A stretch of 64,000 bases of DNA from Allomyces macrogynus ATCC 38327. Taxonomy: Eukaryota; Blastocladiomycota; Blastocladiomycetes; Blastocladiales; Blastocladiaceae. The translations under genes and the position numbers were made by a program. Positions 20,599-31,557 of this stretch are shown one piece after another. Under the pieces are notes generated by a model, which worked only from the letters and a program-made list of their open reading frames with translations, was not told the DNA's origin and ran no database searches. The stretch lies in NCBI GenBank assembly GCA_000151295.1, contig GG745328.1, positions 221,274-285,273 of the forward strand, in the 5' to 3' direction. Position 1 is the first letter of the stretch; the number at the start of each line of letters is the position of its first letter.

Positions 20599-22094
20599 TG
20601 CTTGGCGCTGCGACGGGCGCCTCCCATGAGGGCCAAGTGCGCGGCAGGCGAGATGGAGCCAGGGCAGCAGTTCTGGCAGTCAGCCCAAACGTGGTTGGCA
20701 TTCCTGCACCTGAGGCAAACGTGTGGCCACTTGCATCTCGCGACAACACACTTGCCCCCATTGCCATTCCACAAGAGGCACTCCACGGGCGGCGTGTAGG
20801 CATCGTCAGTGCGGGCAATCTTGGCCGGCTTGGTGGGGCCTGACAGCGACAGCGACGATGACGGCAAGTCGCGCGAGCTGGTGGCCCAGCCACGCTTCAG
20901 CCCAAGTCCGTCGACATAGTGCATGATGGCACAGTCAAGCACCTCAACCCAGTCATACCCAAGCGTGAGCACCGTGTGGCGCGCGTTGAGCTCGAGCATC
21001 ACAAGCTTGTCCATGTTGGTCATTTGCAACGCAAGCACCACAAAACGGTCGCAGTACTTGCTGAAGCAACGCTCGTGGGGGTAGAAGACTTCCATGTAGG
21101 CCTTGAGCGTGGTCATGCGCACAATGGCGTCACCTGGGTTCTTGACCAGGAACTCCTTGGGCGTCAGTGGCGGCACCGGCCAGCCGTCCTTGGTGTACGC
21201 GATGTTGAGCGCAAACTTGGCTACATCCATGCCAAGTGGCAGGATGTGGTTGATCAAGAACGTCATGTTGGAGAGGAGCGAGCGCAGGTCGCAAGCCTGG
21301 AGTGGCAGCAGGTTCAGCATCTTCACCACCTGCTCGACCTCAAACAGGAACTGGACGTAGTCGCGCGAGTTGGCCTTGTGCAGCATCTTGAGCAAAGACA
21401 GGGTCTCAGCGTCAATCGTCTCCTCGCTGCAGATCAGCTTGGACATGAAGCAGTACTTGCGCAGCTTGTGGTCGCTGCTCAGGCCGGGGCGGTCGGCCAG
21501 GGACTGGCTGCGGCCTGAGGTCGGGTCAATGCCATGCGCAACAAGCATGTGGCCGACCTCATCGAGATGCAAGGCGCGTGGCGTTTCAGTGCACGCCAGC
21601 AGAACGGGGACGACTAATGGTCGCGGGTCGCCCATTGCTTGCCGAGTGGCTAGGCCCACGAACGAGTATGCGAATCTGGCAGGTGGGGGTGGCATCTGCG
21701 ACGACTGCTGCTGCTGCAATTCAGCCTCGACGCGAGCTTGGAGCGAGTGGGCGGCACCCGAATCGCCATACGCGCTGGGACAAGCACAGTCCAGCGGCGC
21801 AGGGGTGCTGGAGCGCGGCGCTAAGGCGGGAGCAGGCGGTGTGGGCACGGCCTGGTCCCCATCACCACTGTCGGCATCTTCCATTTTGTGGCCGAGCTGA
21901 TCTTCGACCGAGCTGCCGGAGCCAGGTAACGGATTAACGGTTGCCTGAGTGGCAGTCGCGCTGGATGACAACGAGGCGGCATTGGAGGCAGCGGCATGGG
22001 ATGACGATGAGGCAGCCGTGCGGGACGACGACGAGGCAGCGCTGGCTTCGTCAGTGACAGCGTGACAAGTGGCGCCGTGGGTGCCGGCGGCCAT
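20595..22094 (-). CDS. DIRS gag-like protein
   Basis: This is an uninterrupted 499-residue frame. The N-terminal 90 residues are Ala/Ser-rich, followed by a Pro-rich stretch and a helical core (residues about 170-400). The C-terminus has a Cys/His cluster, CLLWNGNGGKCVVARC followed by CLRCRNANHVWADC, of the kind found at the end of DIRS gag-like proteins and taken to bind RNA. The TGA stop overlaps the ATG of the RT ORF (ATGA), which suggests coupled translation. This is the only intact ORF of the element apart from the altered recombinase. Confidence 0.7.
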   Translation of the reverse strand: MAAGTHGATCHAVTDEASAASSSSRTAASSSSHAAASNAASLSSSATATQATVNPLPGSGSSVEDQLGHKMEDADSGDGDQAVPTPPAPALAPRSSTPAPLDCACPSAYGDSGAAHSLQARVEAELQQQQSSQMPPPPARFAYSFVGLATRQAMGDPRPLVVPVLLACTETPRALHLDEVGHMLVAHGIDPTSGRSQSLADRPGLSSDHKLRKYCFMSKLICSEETIDAETLSLLKMLHKANSRDYVQFLFEVEQVVKMLNLLPLQACDLRSLLSNMTFLINHILPLGMDVAKFALNIAYTKDGWPVPPLTPKEFLVKNPGDAIVRMTTLKAYMEVFYPHERCFSKYCDRFVVLALQMTNMDKLVMLELNARHTVLTLGYDWVEVLDCAIMHYVDGLGLKRGWATSSRDLPSSSLSLSGPTKPAKIARTDDAYTPPVECLLWNGNGGKCVVARCKWPHVCLRCRNANHVWADCQNCCPGSISPAAHLALMGGARRSAKQ

Positions 22095-22441
22095 AGTTGT
22101 TGTGAAGGGGAAATTAACGTGATGAGAACAGCGAGCCGAGCGGCAGCGAGGGGAGCTGAGACAATGAGCGCCCTCGGCTGCGGGCGGTGCGAGTTATTGT
22201 AGGGCGAGCAGGACATGGGCGCGGGCGCGCCGCTGTTGGCCGCATGCCTGAGGAAACGAGCGGGCGTGCACGCTGGCGCACGGCGCGAGCGTGTGAGCGG
22301 CAAGCAGGACGTGGGCGTGAGTGCGCCGCCATCGACTGTATGCGCTGGAGGAGCCATGGAGAGGCGGGGCGCCGGAGCGTGGTAGGCAGCGTCTGCCCGT
22401 GTGAGTGAAGAGGTGTATGCTGGTCCTGGGAGCCGAGCAGT

Positions 22442-22458
22442 GGGGGGGGGGGGGGGGG
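22442..22458 (+). repeat. G17 homopolymer
   Basis: Seventeen consecutive G lie in the non-coding 5' region of the DIRS element, as read on the plus strand. Confidence 0.9.
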
Positions 22459-22536
22459 AGTGAAATGTTGGGATGGCCAGAGTTTCGGTAGATACAGCGT
22501 GTTGTTCCCCCAGCAGCTGCGCCACTCCCAAACAAC

Positions 22537-23043
22537 TTGCATGAGTGTGTGACGCTCCAGCAAATCCAGGGGAGTTCATTCTATGGCATCCCATGCTGCT
22601 TCTCGATTGCACTTGGCACAGCATCGTCAGGGCGTTCGATTGACAGAACATATCAGAGTTTTGACCAAACACCAAACAGCTTCAGTGGAGGCGGTGCTTC
22701 GAATTACTCTGCAGGAACGAATGGGTAGTTCATCTTTCCCAAGGGAGTTTTCATACTGACTTTCTACGTGTCACTCATGCAAGTGCTGGGCCCTCAAACT
22801 GCCCCAGCAAACGTCATGTTGAATTATCGAGTGGCGACCTTTTTGAGCGGCACAAACATTGATGGGCACATCGGTTTTGCTGTGGCAAGCACGTATGGCG
22901 TGGCCATGCAGGCCCAAGTCTTCACCATGGTCGTCACCGTCCCCACAGCAAATAAAGCCCTGAATTTGCAAGTGCAATGTCCCAATGGTATGTTGAGTTC
23001 TTATACTTTGGGAGGAACTGTGGATGTTGTTTGTATTGGCTGA
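22537..23043 (+). pseudogene. Virus-like fibre-head remnant
   Basis: One frame is open from 22537 to 23043 except for a TAG at 22726-22728. It is rich in beta-strand-type sequence: FSGGGASNYSAGTNG before the stop, then FIFPKGVFILTFYVSLMQVL, NIDGHIGFAVASTYGVAMQA and NGMLSSYTLGGTVDVVCIG. The layout (Gly/Ser linker, then a compact beta domain ending on a strand) resembles trimeric fibre heads of dsDNA viruses. It may be the continuation, or a relative, of the fibre gene on the other side of the DIRS element. The function is not proved. Confidence 0.4.
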
Positions 23044-23909
23044 GAGTTGTATCATGATTAATTTGATGCTGCTTCGCAAAAAAATGGTTCAGTTCATCTC
23101 AAGCTCTCCATAACAAATGGGGACTCAGCAGATACGTGTGGATGGTTTGCGTCGCACTGGAGGGCCTTCATAAACGGGTCGTGGAGTGATGCGGGTCCTT
23201 GTTTGTTTTTCTGGTGTGTGCGTTGGAGTATCCATAATGACCTGCAGTTCACTACAGCTCCAAAAACGCGCCACGCCATCCACCTTGTAACTCGCCATTG
23301 AAACTCCACTCGGTTTGCGAACTGTTGTAATCGTGTAAATTTTGTCCGACCACAATGGCTGGTTTTGTTGGTGCGTGTGCCCCATGTGGATATCTTGTGG
23401 CCAGTGCAAGACATGTTCAAGACACGACCCACGAACTTTCCCTCGGCGCCAGTGCCACCACACCATGCCAGCACCTCAGGAACATGGCTGAACCAACGCA
23501 CTGATGCTTACGCCCCAACACGTCACCATCACTGTCTCCATTCCATGTTGTTCCCCATCGTGTCCCCTCCCGTCTCCACCCCAAGTTGGTTGTATGCTCT
23601 GCCTGTTGAGACATATAAGGACACGAGTTCTGCAGAAGAGAATACATTGAAAGGAGGTAGCTGAGTCCAGTTAGCTTCCCATGCACTACAACGACAGGTT
23701 ATGAGCCCTGCCTTGCTCTAACTACCTCTGCCATTTTCTCTCCCCATTCCACACACGCCTTTGGTCACACACCTTGCCCTCACCCGCTGCCACCTACATG
23801 CTGCAATGTGATGGAAGTGAGCGACCCAAGGCCAAACAGCTACCACCTACTACACTCATCACCCAATACTGCCCACCAGTAACCCCATCTACTCCTGCAC
23901 TCGATAATC
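23044..23909. other. Spacer, possible 5' part of the copia element
   Basis: There is no convincing gene. A minus-strand frame (23094..23501) is open but unrecognised. The stretch 23.5-23.9 kb, just before the gag start, should contain the 5' LTR and primer site of the copia element, but I could not find a matching repeat after 28187. Confidence 0.35.
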
Positions 23910-26900
23910 GTGACCATGGCCAATGACACGATCCACGACATCAAGATCACGCCCGTGTTCAAGAGCAACGACCTGCAGTCATTCATTGCATGGCGCACAT
24001 CAGCCAAGCTGCAGCTCGGCATCCATGGCCTGCTCAAGTACGTCGAGCAGCCACGTGACAGTGTGTTGGCCACATTCAAGACCAAGGCCAAGAAGAAGAA
24101 GGGCAAGATTGACAACATGCGCGCAGCACTGGCGATCCAGTCAAGTTTGGGCAGCAACCAAGCATGCTTGACGCACAAGTATGAGACAGCCTATGGCAAG
24201 TGGAAGGCGCTGAACGATCAGTTCATGCGCAAGTCGAATGTGCATGCAGTTGTGTTGCACAGCAAACTCAACCAGCTGCAACCCAAGGCCAATGGCAGTG
24301 ACATCGAGACATACCTGCACGAGTTGCAGATGACCTATGTAGAGCTCATGGTGAATGGTTGCACCGTGCAGGAACAGGACAAGGTGCAGAAGGTGCTTGA
24401 CGACTTGCCCATGAACCTGCTCCACATTCAGTCACACATCATGGGGCTTGACTTCATGGCACTCAACTCAATCAAGTTCCAGGACGTCACAAACAAGGTG
24501 TGCTCTGAAGCCGAGCTGCTCAAGCAGAAAAAGAGCCGATTGATGCACGAAATCCAAGGGGTGATGTCGGCAATGTACCAAGGAGGCCAGCAGTCAGGCA
24601 AGAAGAATGCACATGGCAGCAAGGCTTGTGGCAAGGCCTGTGGGCTGTGCTGGTTGTGCAGCGAACACAGGCACATTCGTGCTGAGTGCCCGTCAGATTG
24701 GCACGACGGAAACGCCAAGTACGTGATCATGTCAGCACACATTGCGCACAATGGCCACAAGAACAATGACGTCATGACGACGTGCATCATGCACGTGATT
24801 CTCGACTTGGGCGCATCATGGAACATCACACCGCATGGCAATGTACTCATCAACTACAAGGAGTTGGAGAAAGGTACAGTCACATTTAAGTTTGCCAAGT
24901 TGGGCATCGAGTTGGAAGCCAAGGGAGTCAGCACATTACTCAGCAAGGTCAATGGCACCAAGGTCGGTTTTTCCAAGGTCTACCACATACTGGGGGCATC
25001 GCGCACACTCATTTCGGAAGGGCATCTGTTGAAGAACGGCTTCAAGGTCAACAAGGGCAACAGCAAGTTCCAGGTCAAAAACAGCCAAGATGAGGTTGTG
25101 TTTGGCAGAAAGGCAGTCAACAACATTTTCCCATTCAAGATCACGGATGTCGTAGTCAATAAGAAGGGCGATTCTACGTACCAGTCGCAGTCGGAAATAC
25201 AGTCGGAGTCGCAGCCTGAAGACAAACCGGGAGAAGTCAGTGCCAGACCAGTCATCACCATTGCAGATGCGGGCGTTGAGAATGTGCTGCTCCAGTGGCA
25301 TGCACGCCTCGGCCACCTGCACACACGTGCGGTAAAGAAAGTGCTGACGGACCCCAAGTACAGCATCAGCACATTGGCGCATGCGTTAAACAACATGCCA
25401 TTGTTTTGCCCAAGCTGTGCTGTCTCAAAGATCATGACCAAGCCATTCCCCAAGGAGAGCCAGTCGCGTGGGTTGGCACTGCTCAATCTCGTGCATTCGG
25501 ACGTCACTGGGCCTATGGAAGCATCATTCACCAGGTTCAGATACTGGATCATGTTCATCGACAACAAGAGCCAGTGGATCACAGTCGTGCCATTGAAGAA
25601 GTCAGATGCACTCAATGCATTCAAGAAATACAAGGTCATGGTCAAGAACATGCATGGCCAGAAGATCAAGGAACTATGTACCGACAACAGCAGCGAGTAC
25701 ATGGGCAACAAGTTCAAGTTGTACCTTGAGCACAATGGGATCATGGGCGGCACAACAGCGCTGCACTCACCAAGCCAGAATGGCATTGCCGAGTGTGCAA
25801 ACTGCACACTTGCAGAGTGCATCCACACATCATTGCTCGCAGCAGGCTTACCAAAGTCGTTCTGGGTTGAGTGCTTGAGCCATGTGGTCTACATGATCAC
25901 CTGCAGGCTGTCATGCGTGATCAACAGGTTAACACCAATGGAGCTGTGGACGGCGAGAATGCCAGACTTGATGTACCTTCACGCTTTTGGCGTGACGACG
26001 TACGTGCAGCTGCAGGGTTGGGACTGACATGGCAAGTTTGGTCAACATGCGCTCATTGGCAAGCTGATTGGGTATGAGCTGGGATCCAAGGCCTACAAGG
26101 TGTATGACCTGGCTGGGAAGAAAGTGGTCAAGTCGCACAATGTTGTATTTGACGAGAACAGCATCATCTCAGGTGTCACCAAGTCGTCATTGCTCAACAA
26201 CAAGGCCAAGAACAAGGACCACTGTCAAGAGCAGGAATGTACTGATGAGGACAAGTTGCTGCAGGAACAAGATGAAACTGACCAAGACGACAAGCCTGAA
26301 GTACACTTGCAAGTGCAAGCCAAGGAGCAAGACCACCGCCAAGAAGTCAAGCTACAAGACCAAGCTGAAGACGATCAAGTCGAGGATGGACAAGTCAAAG
26401 ACGATCAAGTCAGGGACAGCCAAGCCAAGGACAGTCAAGTTCAACACGATTGAGCCAAAGCACAAGACAGCGAGGTCAGTGATCACGAAGAAGGACACCA
26501 AGGTGAGGAGGCACAAGACCAAGGGAACCATACCTGACGCAGCAGGTGGCCAACTGATCCAACGCATGTCCTGCCACCCCGCAACTGTTGACCGCCCAAA
26601 CAATACATGGGGACAGTCTACTCTATTGACAAGCCAGAACCATGGACGGCAAAGGAGGCACTCACTGGGGCTGAGGCCAAAGCATGGCATGAGGCCATGG
26701 AGGAAGAGCTTGGCAACTTACACATGACGGAGACATGGGTGTTGGTGCCACACAAGAAGGGCATGCACACAATCTCATGCAAGTGAGTCTTGAAACACAA
26801 GCACAAGCCTGACAGGATGATTGCGCAGTACCATGCGCGCTTGGTCACACATGGATTTTTGCAAATCCCAGGCCTACATTTCAAGGAGACATATAGCCTA

Positions 26901-28187
26901 GTCGTCAGCTTTGCCATAATTCATGCCTTACTTGTCATTTGTGCCATTTGCAGGTGGACCACTCACGCTGTTGACATGGTCACCATGTACCTGCATGGAA
27001 CGCTCAAGGTTGACAACTTGTTCATGGAGCAGCCACCTGAATTCGAGGTCGACGGCAAGGAGGACTGGGTCTGCCACCTGTGGTGCAGCTTGTACAGGTT
27101 GCAGCAGTCGGGCTGCCATTGGTACATCCAGTTGACAACATACCTGAAGGAGATCAGGCTCAAGCAGTCAGTGCTCGAGCCATGCCTGTTCTACAGCAAG
27201 ATCAAGGGCAAGTCAGCATTTGTCGCAATCTACGTTGACAACATTCTTGCCATAGTGGTAGACCAGGAAACCGTGCGCACTGTCAAAGAACTGATCGGCA
27301 AGGAGTTCCAGTTCCACGACCATGACGATTTCGACATGCTGCTGGGTGTGCAGGTCGTGCACAAACCCAAGGACCGTACCATCATGCTGCACCAAGAGTC
27401 GGTGATCAAGGACTTGGTCGAGGAGTTCAATGCCGAGAATCTACGCAAAGTGAAGAGCCCGATGGAAGTCAGCATCAAGCTCAAGAAGAACACAGGCGAG
27501 ATGGTCGAGCAGTCCAAGTTCTGGTCATTGGTTGGCTCTTTGCAGTACTTGGCCGCAGTCGCGCGGCCAGACATTGCATTTGCCGTACATGCGCTGTCAC
27601 GGCATGTTGAGAACCCGGGATGCGAGCACTGGAAAGCAGCGCAGCGTGTGCTGTCGTACCTGGCTCACACCACGAACCACAGCGTCGTGCTTGGGGACCA
27701 AGGCGACGCGGACACGGGCATCAAGGTCTACACGGACGCAGACCACGCCAGTGACACGGACGACCGCAAATCAGTTTCCAGGTATCTGATCACGCTCGCA
27801 GGCAGCCCAATCGCGTGGAAGTCGCACAAGCAAGGCGCCGTTGTGCTCTCGACGCTCGAGGCCAAGTTCATCGCGGCGTCGGACGGTTACCGCGAGGCGA
27901 AATACTTGCAGCGGGTGCTCGTTGAAGTCGGTCTGGTCCAAGGAGGCGCGATCGAGTTGCGCACGGACTCGACGGGCGCGATCCAGGCTGTGAAGTCGGG
28001 CTGCCATACAAACCAGTCGAAGCATATCGACGTGCGCTATCGGCTGCTTTGCGCCGAGCACGAAGAGGAGCAGGTGTCGATCGTCCATTGTCCTGGGGAG
28101 CGTATGCTGGCCGACGTGTTCACGAAGCCGCTGAGTGTGGAGCGGCACACGCAGCTGTGCGATGCGCTCGGCATGGCGGCTGCCTGA
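23910..28187 (+). mobile_element. Ty1/copia-type retrotransposon gag-pol, broken by five TGA codons
   Basis: One frame runs from 23910 to 28187 with the copia order gag-protease-integrase-RT-RNase H. Landmarks are the zinc knuckle CWLCSEHRHIRAEC; the protease site LDLGASWNIT (Leu in place of the usual Ser of DSGA); the integrase HHCC (HARLGHLH...CPSC) and the D-D-E residues in HSDVTGPM, CTDNSSEYMG and SPSQNGIAEC; the RT with IYVDNILAI (Asn in place of the second Asp of YVDD, codon 27240-27242); and RNase H with VYTDADHASD, STLEAKF and ADVFTKPL. The frame is closed only by TGA at 26025, 26451, 26535, 26589 and 26784; the last replaces the Trp of CKWVLKHK. The first likely start is ATG 23916. 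LTRs were not identified. Confidence 0.85.
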
Positions 28188-28499
28188 GCCAAGCTGTTGT
28201 TGGCGGCCAGGCGGTTGACCATTCCACGTGACAGTTGCGGCTGGCGATGCAAGCGTCACCTGCCTGTTCTGACCTGCCTTATCTGACGTGGTTAGTGGTG
28301 TAAAAAGCGATCGCGCTGCTCTGCTCCAACACGTCAGACGCGTCGGGCACGTTCGTTGCCGGCTTCAAGACCGTATGTTCCCAATGCAGCAGATGGCCCA
28401 ACTCGCCCAAGCCCGCTCTTTGAATCGATCCCGCCATGCAACGAATGCTCACCCTAACGCCGTGCTGGTCTCAAGTGTCGTTGTGCACTTCCCTAGAGG

Positions 28500-29816
28500 A
28501 TGCCCGCCAATCTTCCGCCTGGCCGCGATCAATCTGTTGGCTACCAGCCCAGCTCGGGCAGCGCTCATGGTCATGTCGTTGACGCGACGCTTTTGACGCT
28601 GCCGCTGCCCTTCAAGGCTGTTTCGACGCCGGCCCTGAGCTCGACGTCCAATCAGCCCGCGGTCAGCGCTGCCACGGCTGGTAACGCGTCGGATCAGAAT
28701 GCTTCGGCTACTAAGGGCTCCGGCGAAGCGCCCGTCATGATCGCGCAAGCCGGCACGAACCATGACCAGGATCACGACGTGATCGCGTCGCTTCAAGCGG
28801 CGTCATCTCCATTCTTGGCGCCATCGGCAACCGCGACAACCACGGATCAGCTCCCTGCACCGCGCAGCGCGCCAACTCCTGTCACGCCGACCACCAACCT
28901 GCACTACACGATCCCGTGTAGAGGGAAGATCGGCAAGCGCAAGACGGCCGCGACGTTGGGCATCAACTTGCGCGCGTGGCCAGGCGCCCGACGAGTCGCA
29001 CGAGTACTCTACGACCAACAAGGGCACAAAGTCGCAGGCCTGGGTCGTGCTGCCCATGAGCGGATTTTGCATGCGCGCAAGTCGGCGTCATGCACCGGCC
29101 AAGCATGGCCGCTAAGTGCACCACCGCCGCCACGCTCTGCTGCTGTTGCAAACTCGGTCGGTCCCATGCGCACGAGTGGCGAGGAAGTCATTGTGATCCC
29201 GATTGCTGTCGACTGGCTGCACATCGCTCTGTGTACGGCGATTGCTCACTGCAGTCGCAGTCGCACTTCGCCTCGGTCAAGCCGCAATCGACGTTGGACC
29301 AGCGGCAAGACGCGATTCGGCCCAACGGTGCGGCCCGCACATCCGGGTCCAGAAGCGTTATCTCGCGCATCAAGGCCGGCGGTTGCGGCTGCATCTCAGT
29401 CACCGCCACCAGCGCAGGGTGTGTACGCGACGGAGGCGAGCGTCACGATTCCATTGCTCGTGACGGCCGAGCAAGGGCAAACCGCCACAATTGGTTCGCT
29501 TTCCCCACTGATGGCGGCTGACGGCCCTGGTGGTGGTGGACTCGATGGCGGAGCTACCGCAGCGGCCGTCGCAGAGCTGAAAGAAGTCGACGCGATCAAC
29601 AACGACGGTGGCAAGGAGGCCATCAAGGTTGACGACGAAGGCGCGGGAACTGACGTCGATTTTCCGGACCTGCTGGACGCGCCGGATGTTCAAGACCTAC
29701 ACGCACTCAACGAGCATTTGATGAATGCTGAAGCGCTGGACATGCCCAACAACGAGCTGCCGCCGTTGCTGTTGATCGACGCGCCAGACGAGGTCAACGT
29801 GCCGGATCTCGACTGA
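28500..29816 (+). CDS. Hypothetical protein, low-complexity
   Basis: A 438-residue frame is rich in Ala, Thr, Ser and Pro, with an acidic C-terminal 80 residues (VDFPDLLDAPDV and IDAPDEVNVPDLD). I recognise no domain. It could be one exon of a longer gene or a chance frame; the acidic, leucine-patterned tail argues mildly for real coding. It begins about 300 bases after the copia element. Confidence 0.3.
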   Translation: MPANLPPGRDQSVGYQPSSGSAHGHVVDATLLTLPLPFKAVSTPALSSTSNQPAVSAATAGNASDQNASATKGSGEAPVMIAQAGTNHDQDHDVIASLQAASSPFLAPSATATTTDQLPAPRSAPTPVTPTTNLHYTIPCRGKIGKRKTAATLGINLRAWPGARRVARVLYDQQGHKVAGLGRAAHERILHARKSASCTGQAWPLSAPPPPRSAAVANSVGPMRTSGEEVIVIPIAVDWLHIALCTAIAHCSRSRTSPRSSRNRRWTSGKTRFGPTVRPAHPGPEALSRASRPAVAAASQSPPPAQGVYATEASVTIPLLVTAEQGQTATIGSLSPLMAADGPGGGGLDGGATAAAVAELKEVDAINNDGGKEAIKVDDEGAGTDVDFPDLLDAPDVQDLHALNEHLMNAEALDMPNNELPPLLLIDAPDEVNVPDLD

Positions 29817-30726
29817 CGGCGGTCTGTCGTGGACCGCATCGTTACCTCACGTTACCCAATTCGAGTATGACCCGCAATTGTGGCCCCATTTTTGTCTGAC
29901 CGTGTCGCTCTCACTACCTGCACTGTGTCGCTCTCTCGCAGCTCCGTGTCGGCCTCGTGTCGGCCTCTCTGCGCCGTGTGCATTCAGCTTTATGTGTTGT
30001 TGCTTTCCCTTCTTGTTTGTGCCGTTTGCATCTTCCGTTCCTTGCACCATTGCTGGCTTGACCATCTGTGCTCGAAAATGTATTTTCAATTGCCATCTCA
30101 CACCTTATTTACGTGGACCTTTGTGAGGTGCAACGGCGTGGAATTTTGTGTCGTCGCTCAGTCGGCTCGGCATGACGTTTCGAGCGCCCAAGTCTCGCTA
30201 TCACGAGGGGGGGGGGGGGGCTGCCAGGCCAGGTGGTTGCGACAGACGCACCCGGGCTGTCTGTTTCGTAGAACAGCGAGTTGAATAAGGCTGCACTGTG
30301 GATTGATGCGCTCCGCTTCCTCGATGTGCGCTCTTGTGAGCGTGGCCGCGAGGCGGCAGAACGGCTTGCTGCGCTGCAAGTCAGAGTCGAAATGCGGCTC
30401 TTGACGGGCAAGTCGAAACTAATGGTGGTGAGTGCAGTGGCCGACGAGCACCAATATGGGGAGGGTGACCTCTAGCATGGGGTTTGTTGGAAGTTGAAAT
30501 AGATTGCCGATCTTTTATGATATCAGTGTTGGACTTCCGCCGTGTGTTGGGAGCATGGATAGGATAAGGTGTTGTAGACGGCAAAACATGTGCATTTCAT
30601 TTACACCTTTGTCGTCATCCACGTTCAAAATTGCAAAGAGGTATTCGCAAGCGATACCGCATGACGCGCACTGCACCACACTCCGTTCGATCCCAACCCG
30701 CGCGCCCATTGCGGTCCCGCCCGCTC
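29817..30726. other. Non-coding stretch with a G14 run
   Basis: No recognisable gene is present. A run of 14 G lies at 30207-30220. Confidence 0.4.
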
Positions 30727-31557
30727 TCACTGCTGCAAATCTGCCGGCTCCTCAAGCTGCTCGATCTCTGGGAGGTCTTCGTCAATCTCGTCGACGTTGA
30801 TAAGAAGAACAGCCCCATGAGGCGCCGCGTGCGGCCCAACGCCCGCGCCGTTGGGATAATACGTAAAAGGTTCATGCACATTGGCCAAGGTGGTCAGGGA
30901 TTCACTCCCGCGATGAGCATATTCCATGGCCGCGACCATGGACGAAATGTTCTGGTCTGCCGGCTGCCGCTGCTGCGGTGGTGGCGGCCGGCTCGCAAAT
31001 GAACCAAGACCCGCCGAGCCTGACCCACTCGACACCGTCACGATCCCTGGCACACAGTTCGTGTCGGTGAACTCAAGCGGGGGCTTGAGGACAGGGACCG
31101 GCGATTCAAACTCGGTCCACGCGAGGTCGGCCAGCTGCAACTCCACGTTCGAGAAATCGACGGCTTGCAGCATCATGACCGAGGGCACGTGCAGACGCAG
31201 GTCGTCAAGCTTAGAATCCTCCATATGGGTCAGGTAGTCCGTCTCGAGCTGGGCCGAAATAAGCAGCGGCTGACACGGCCCAAGCGCTGCGATTGGCGGC
31301 GAGCACGATGACCGACCGCTGCCGCCGCCGCCGCCAAACGAGCGCGAGCCGCGGGTGGTCTTGCGCGATGAATGGGCTCGTGACGCGTCTTGATCATGGG
31401 CAGATGCAGCATGATGAGTGACTCGGCGGGCCGCGCGTGACAGGTCGGAGTCGGTGTCAGCGTTGGTGTTCGCGCGCGTGTTCGCGCCCTCAGCATCCAC
31501 ATCGACGTCGGCTTGCAGGCCAGCGGCAGGGGCTTCCTGCTCGCTTGGCTCGTTCAT
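30727..31557 (-). CDS. Hypothetical acidic protein
   Basis: This is a single frame of 276 residues. The N-terminal half is disordered in type (Ala/Asp/Ser-rich with a Gly stretch). The middle LDDLRLHVPSVMML and FSNVELQLADLAWTEFESPV look folded. The C-terminal end is strongly acidic (VDEIDEDLPEIEQLEEP). A much weaker resemblance to the frame at 34580 (AVDLQLAQVGEP) suggests a small local family. The function is unknown. Confidence 0.35.
   Translation of the reverse strand: MNEPSEQEAPAAGLQADVDVDAEGANTRANTNADTDSDLSRAARRVTHHAASAHDQDASRAHSSRKTTRGSRSFGGGGGSGRSSCSPPIAALGPCQPLLISAQLETDYLTHMEDSKLDDLRLHVPSVMMLQAVDFSNVELQLADLAWTEFESPVPVLKPPLEFTDTNCVPGIVTVSSGSGSAGLGSFASRPPPPQQRQPADQNISSMVAAMEYAHRGSESLTTLANVHEPFTYYPNGAGVGPHAAPHGAVLLINVDEIDEDLPEIEQLEEPADLQQ

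Larger units (their letters stand above)
17216..22540 (-). mobile_element. DIRS-type tyrosine-recombinase retrotransposon
   Basis: Three minus-strand ORFs in the order gag-like, RT-RNase H and tyrosine recombinase are diagnostic of the DIRS order. The RT and recombinase frames overlap, as usual for the group. The outer limits are approximate: I could not identify the inverted or split direct repeats that should flank it. Virus-like fibre sequences lie on both sides, so the element appears to have entered them. Each ORF is listed separately. Confidence 0.8.

Noticed and set aside
23910..28187. Nuclear reassignment of TGA to an amino acid
   Set aside because: Well-supported host genes (NOB1, TOG, SEC12) end with TGA at the place where the family's proteins end.
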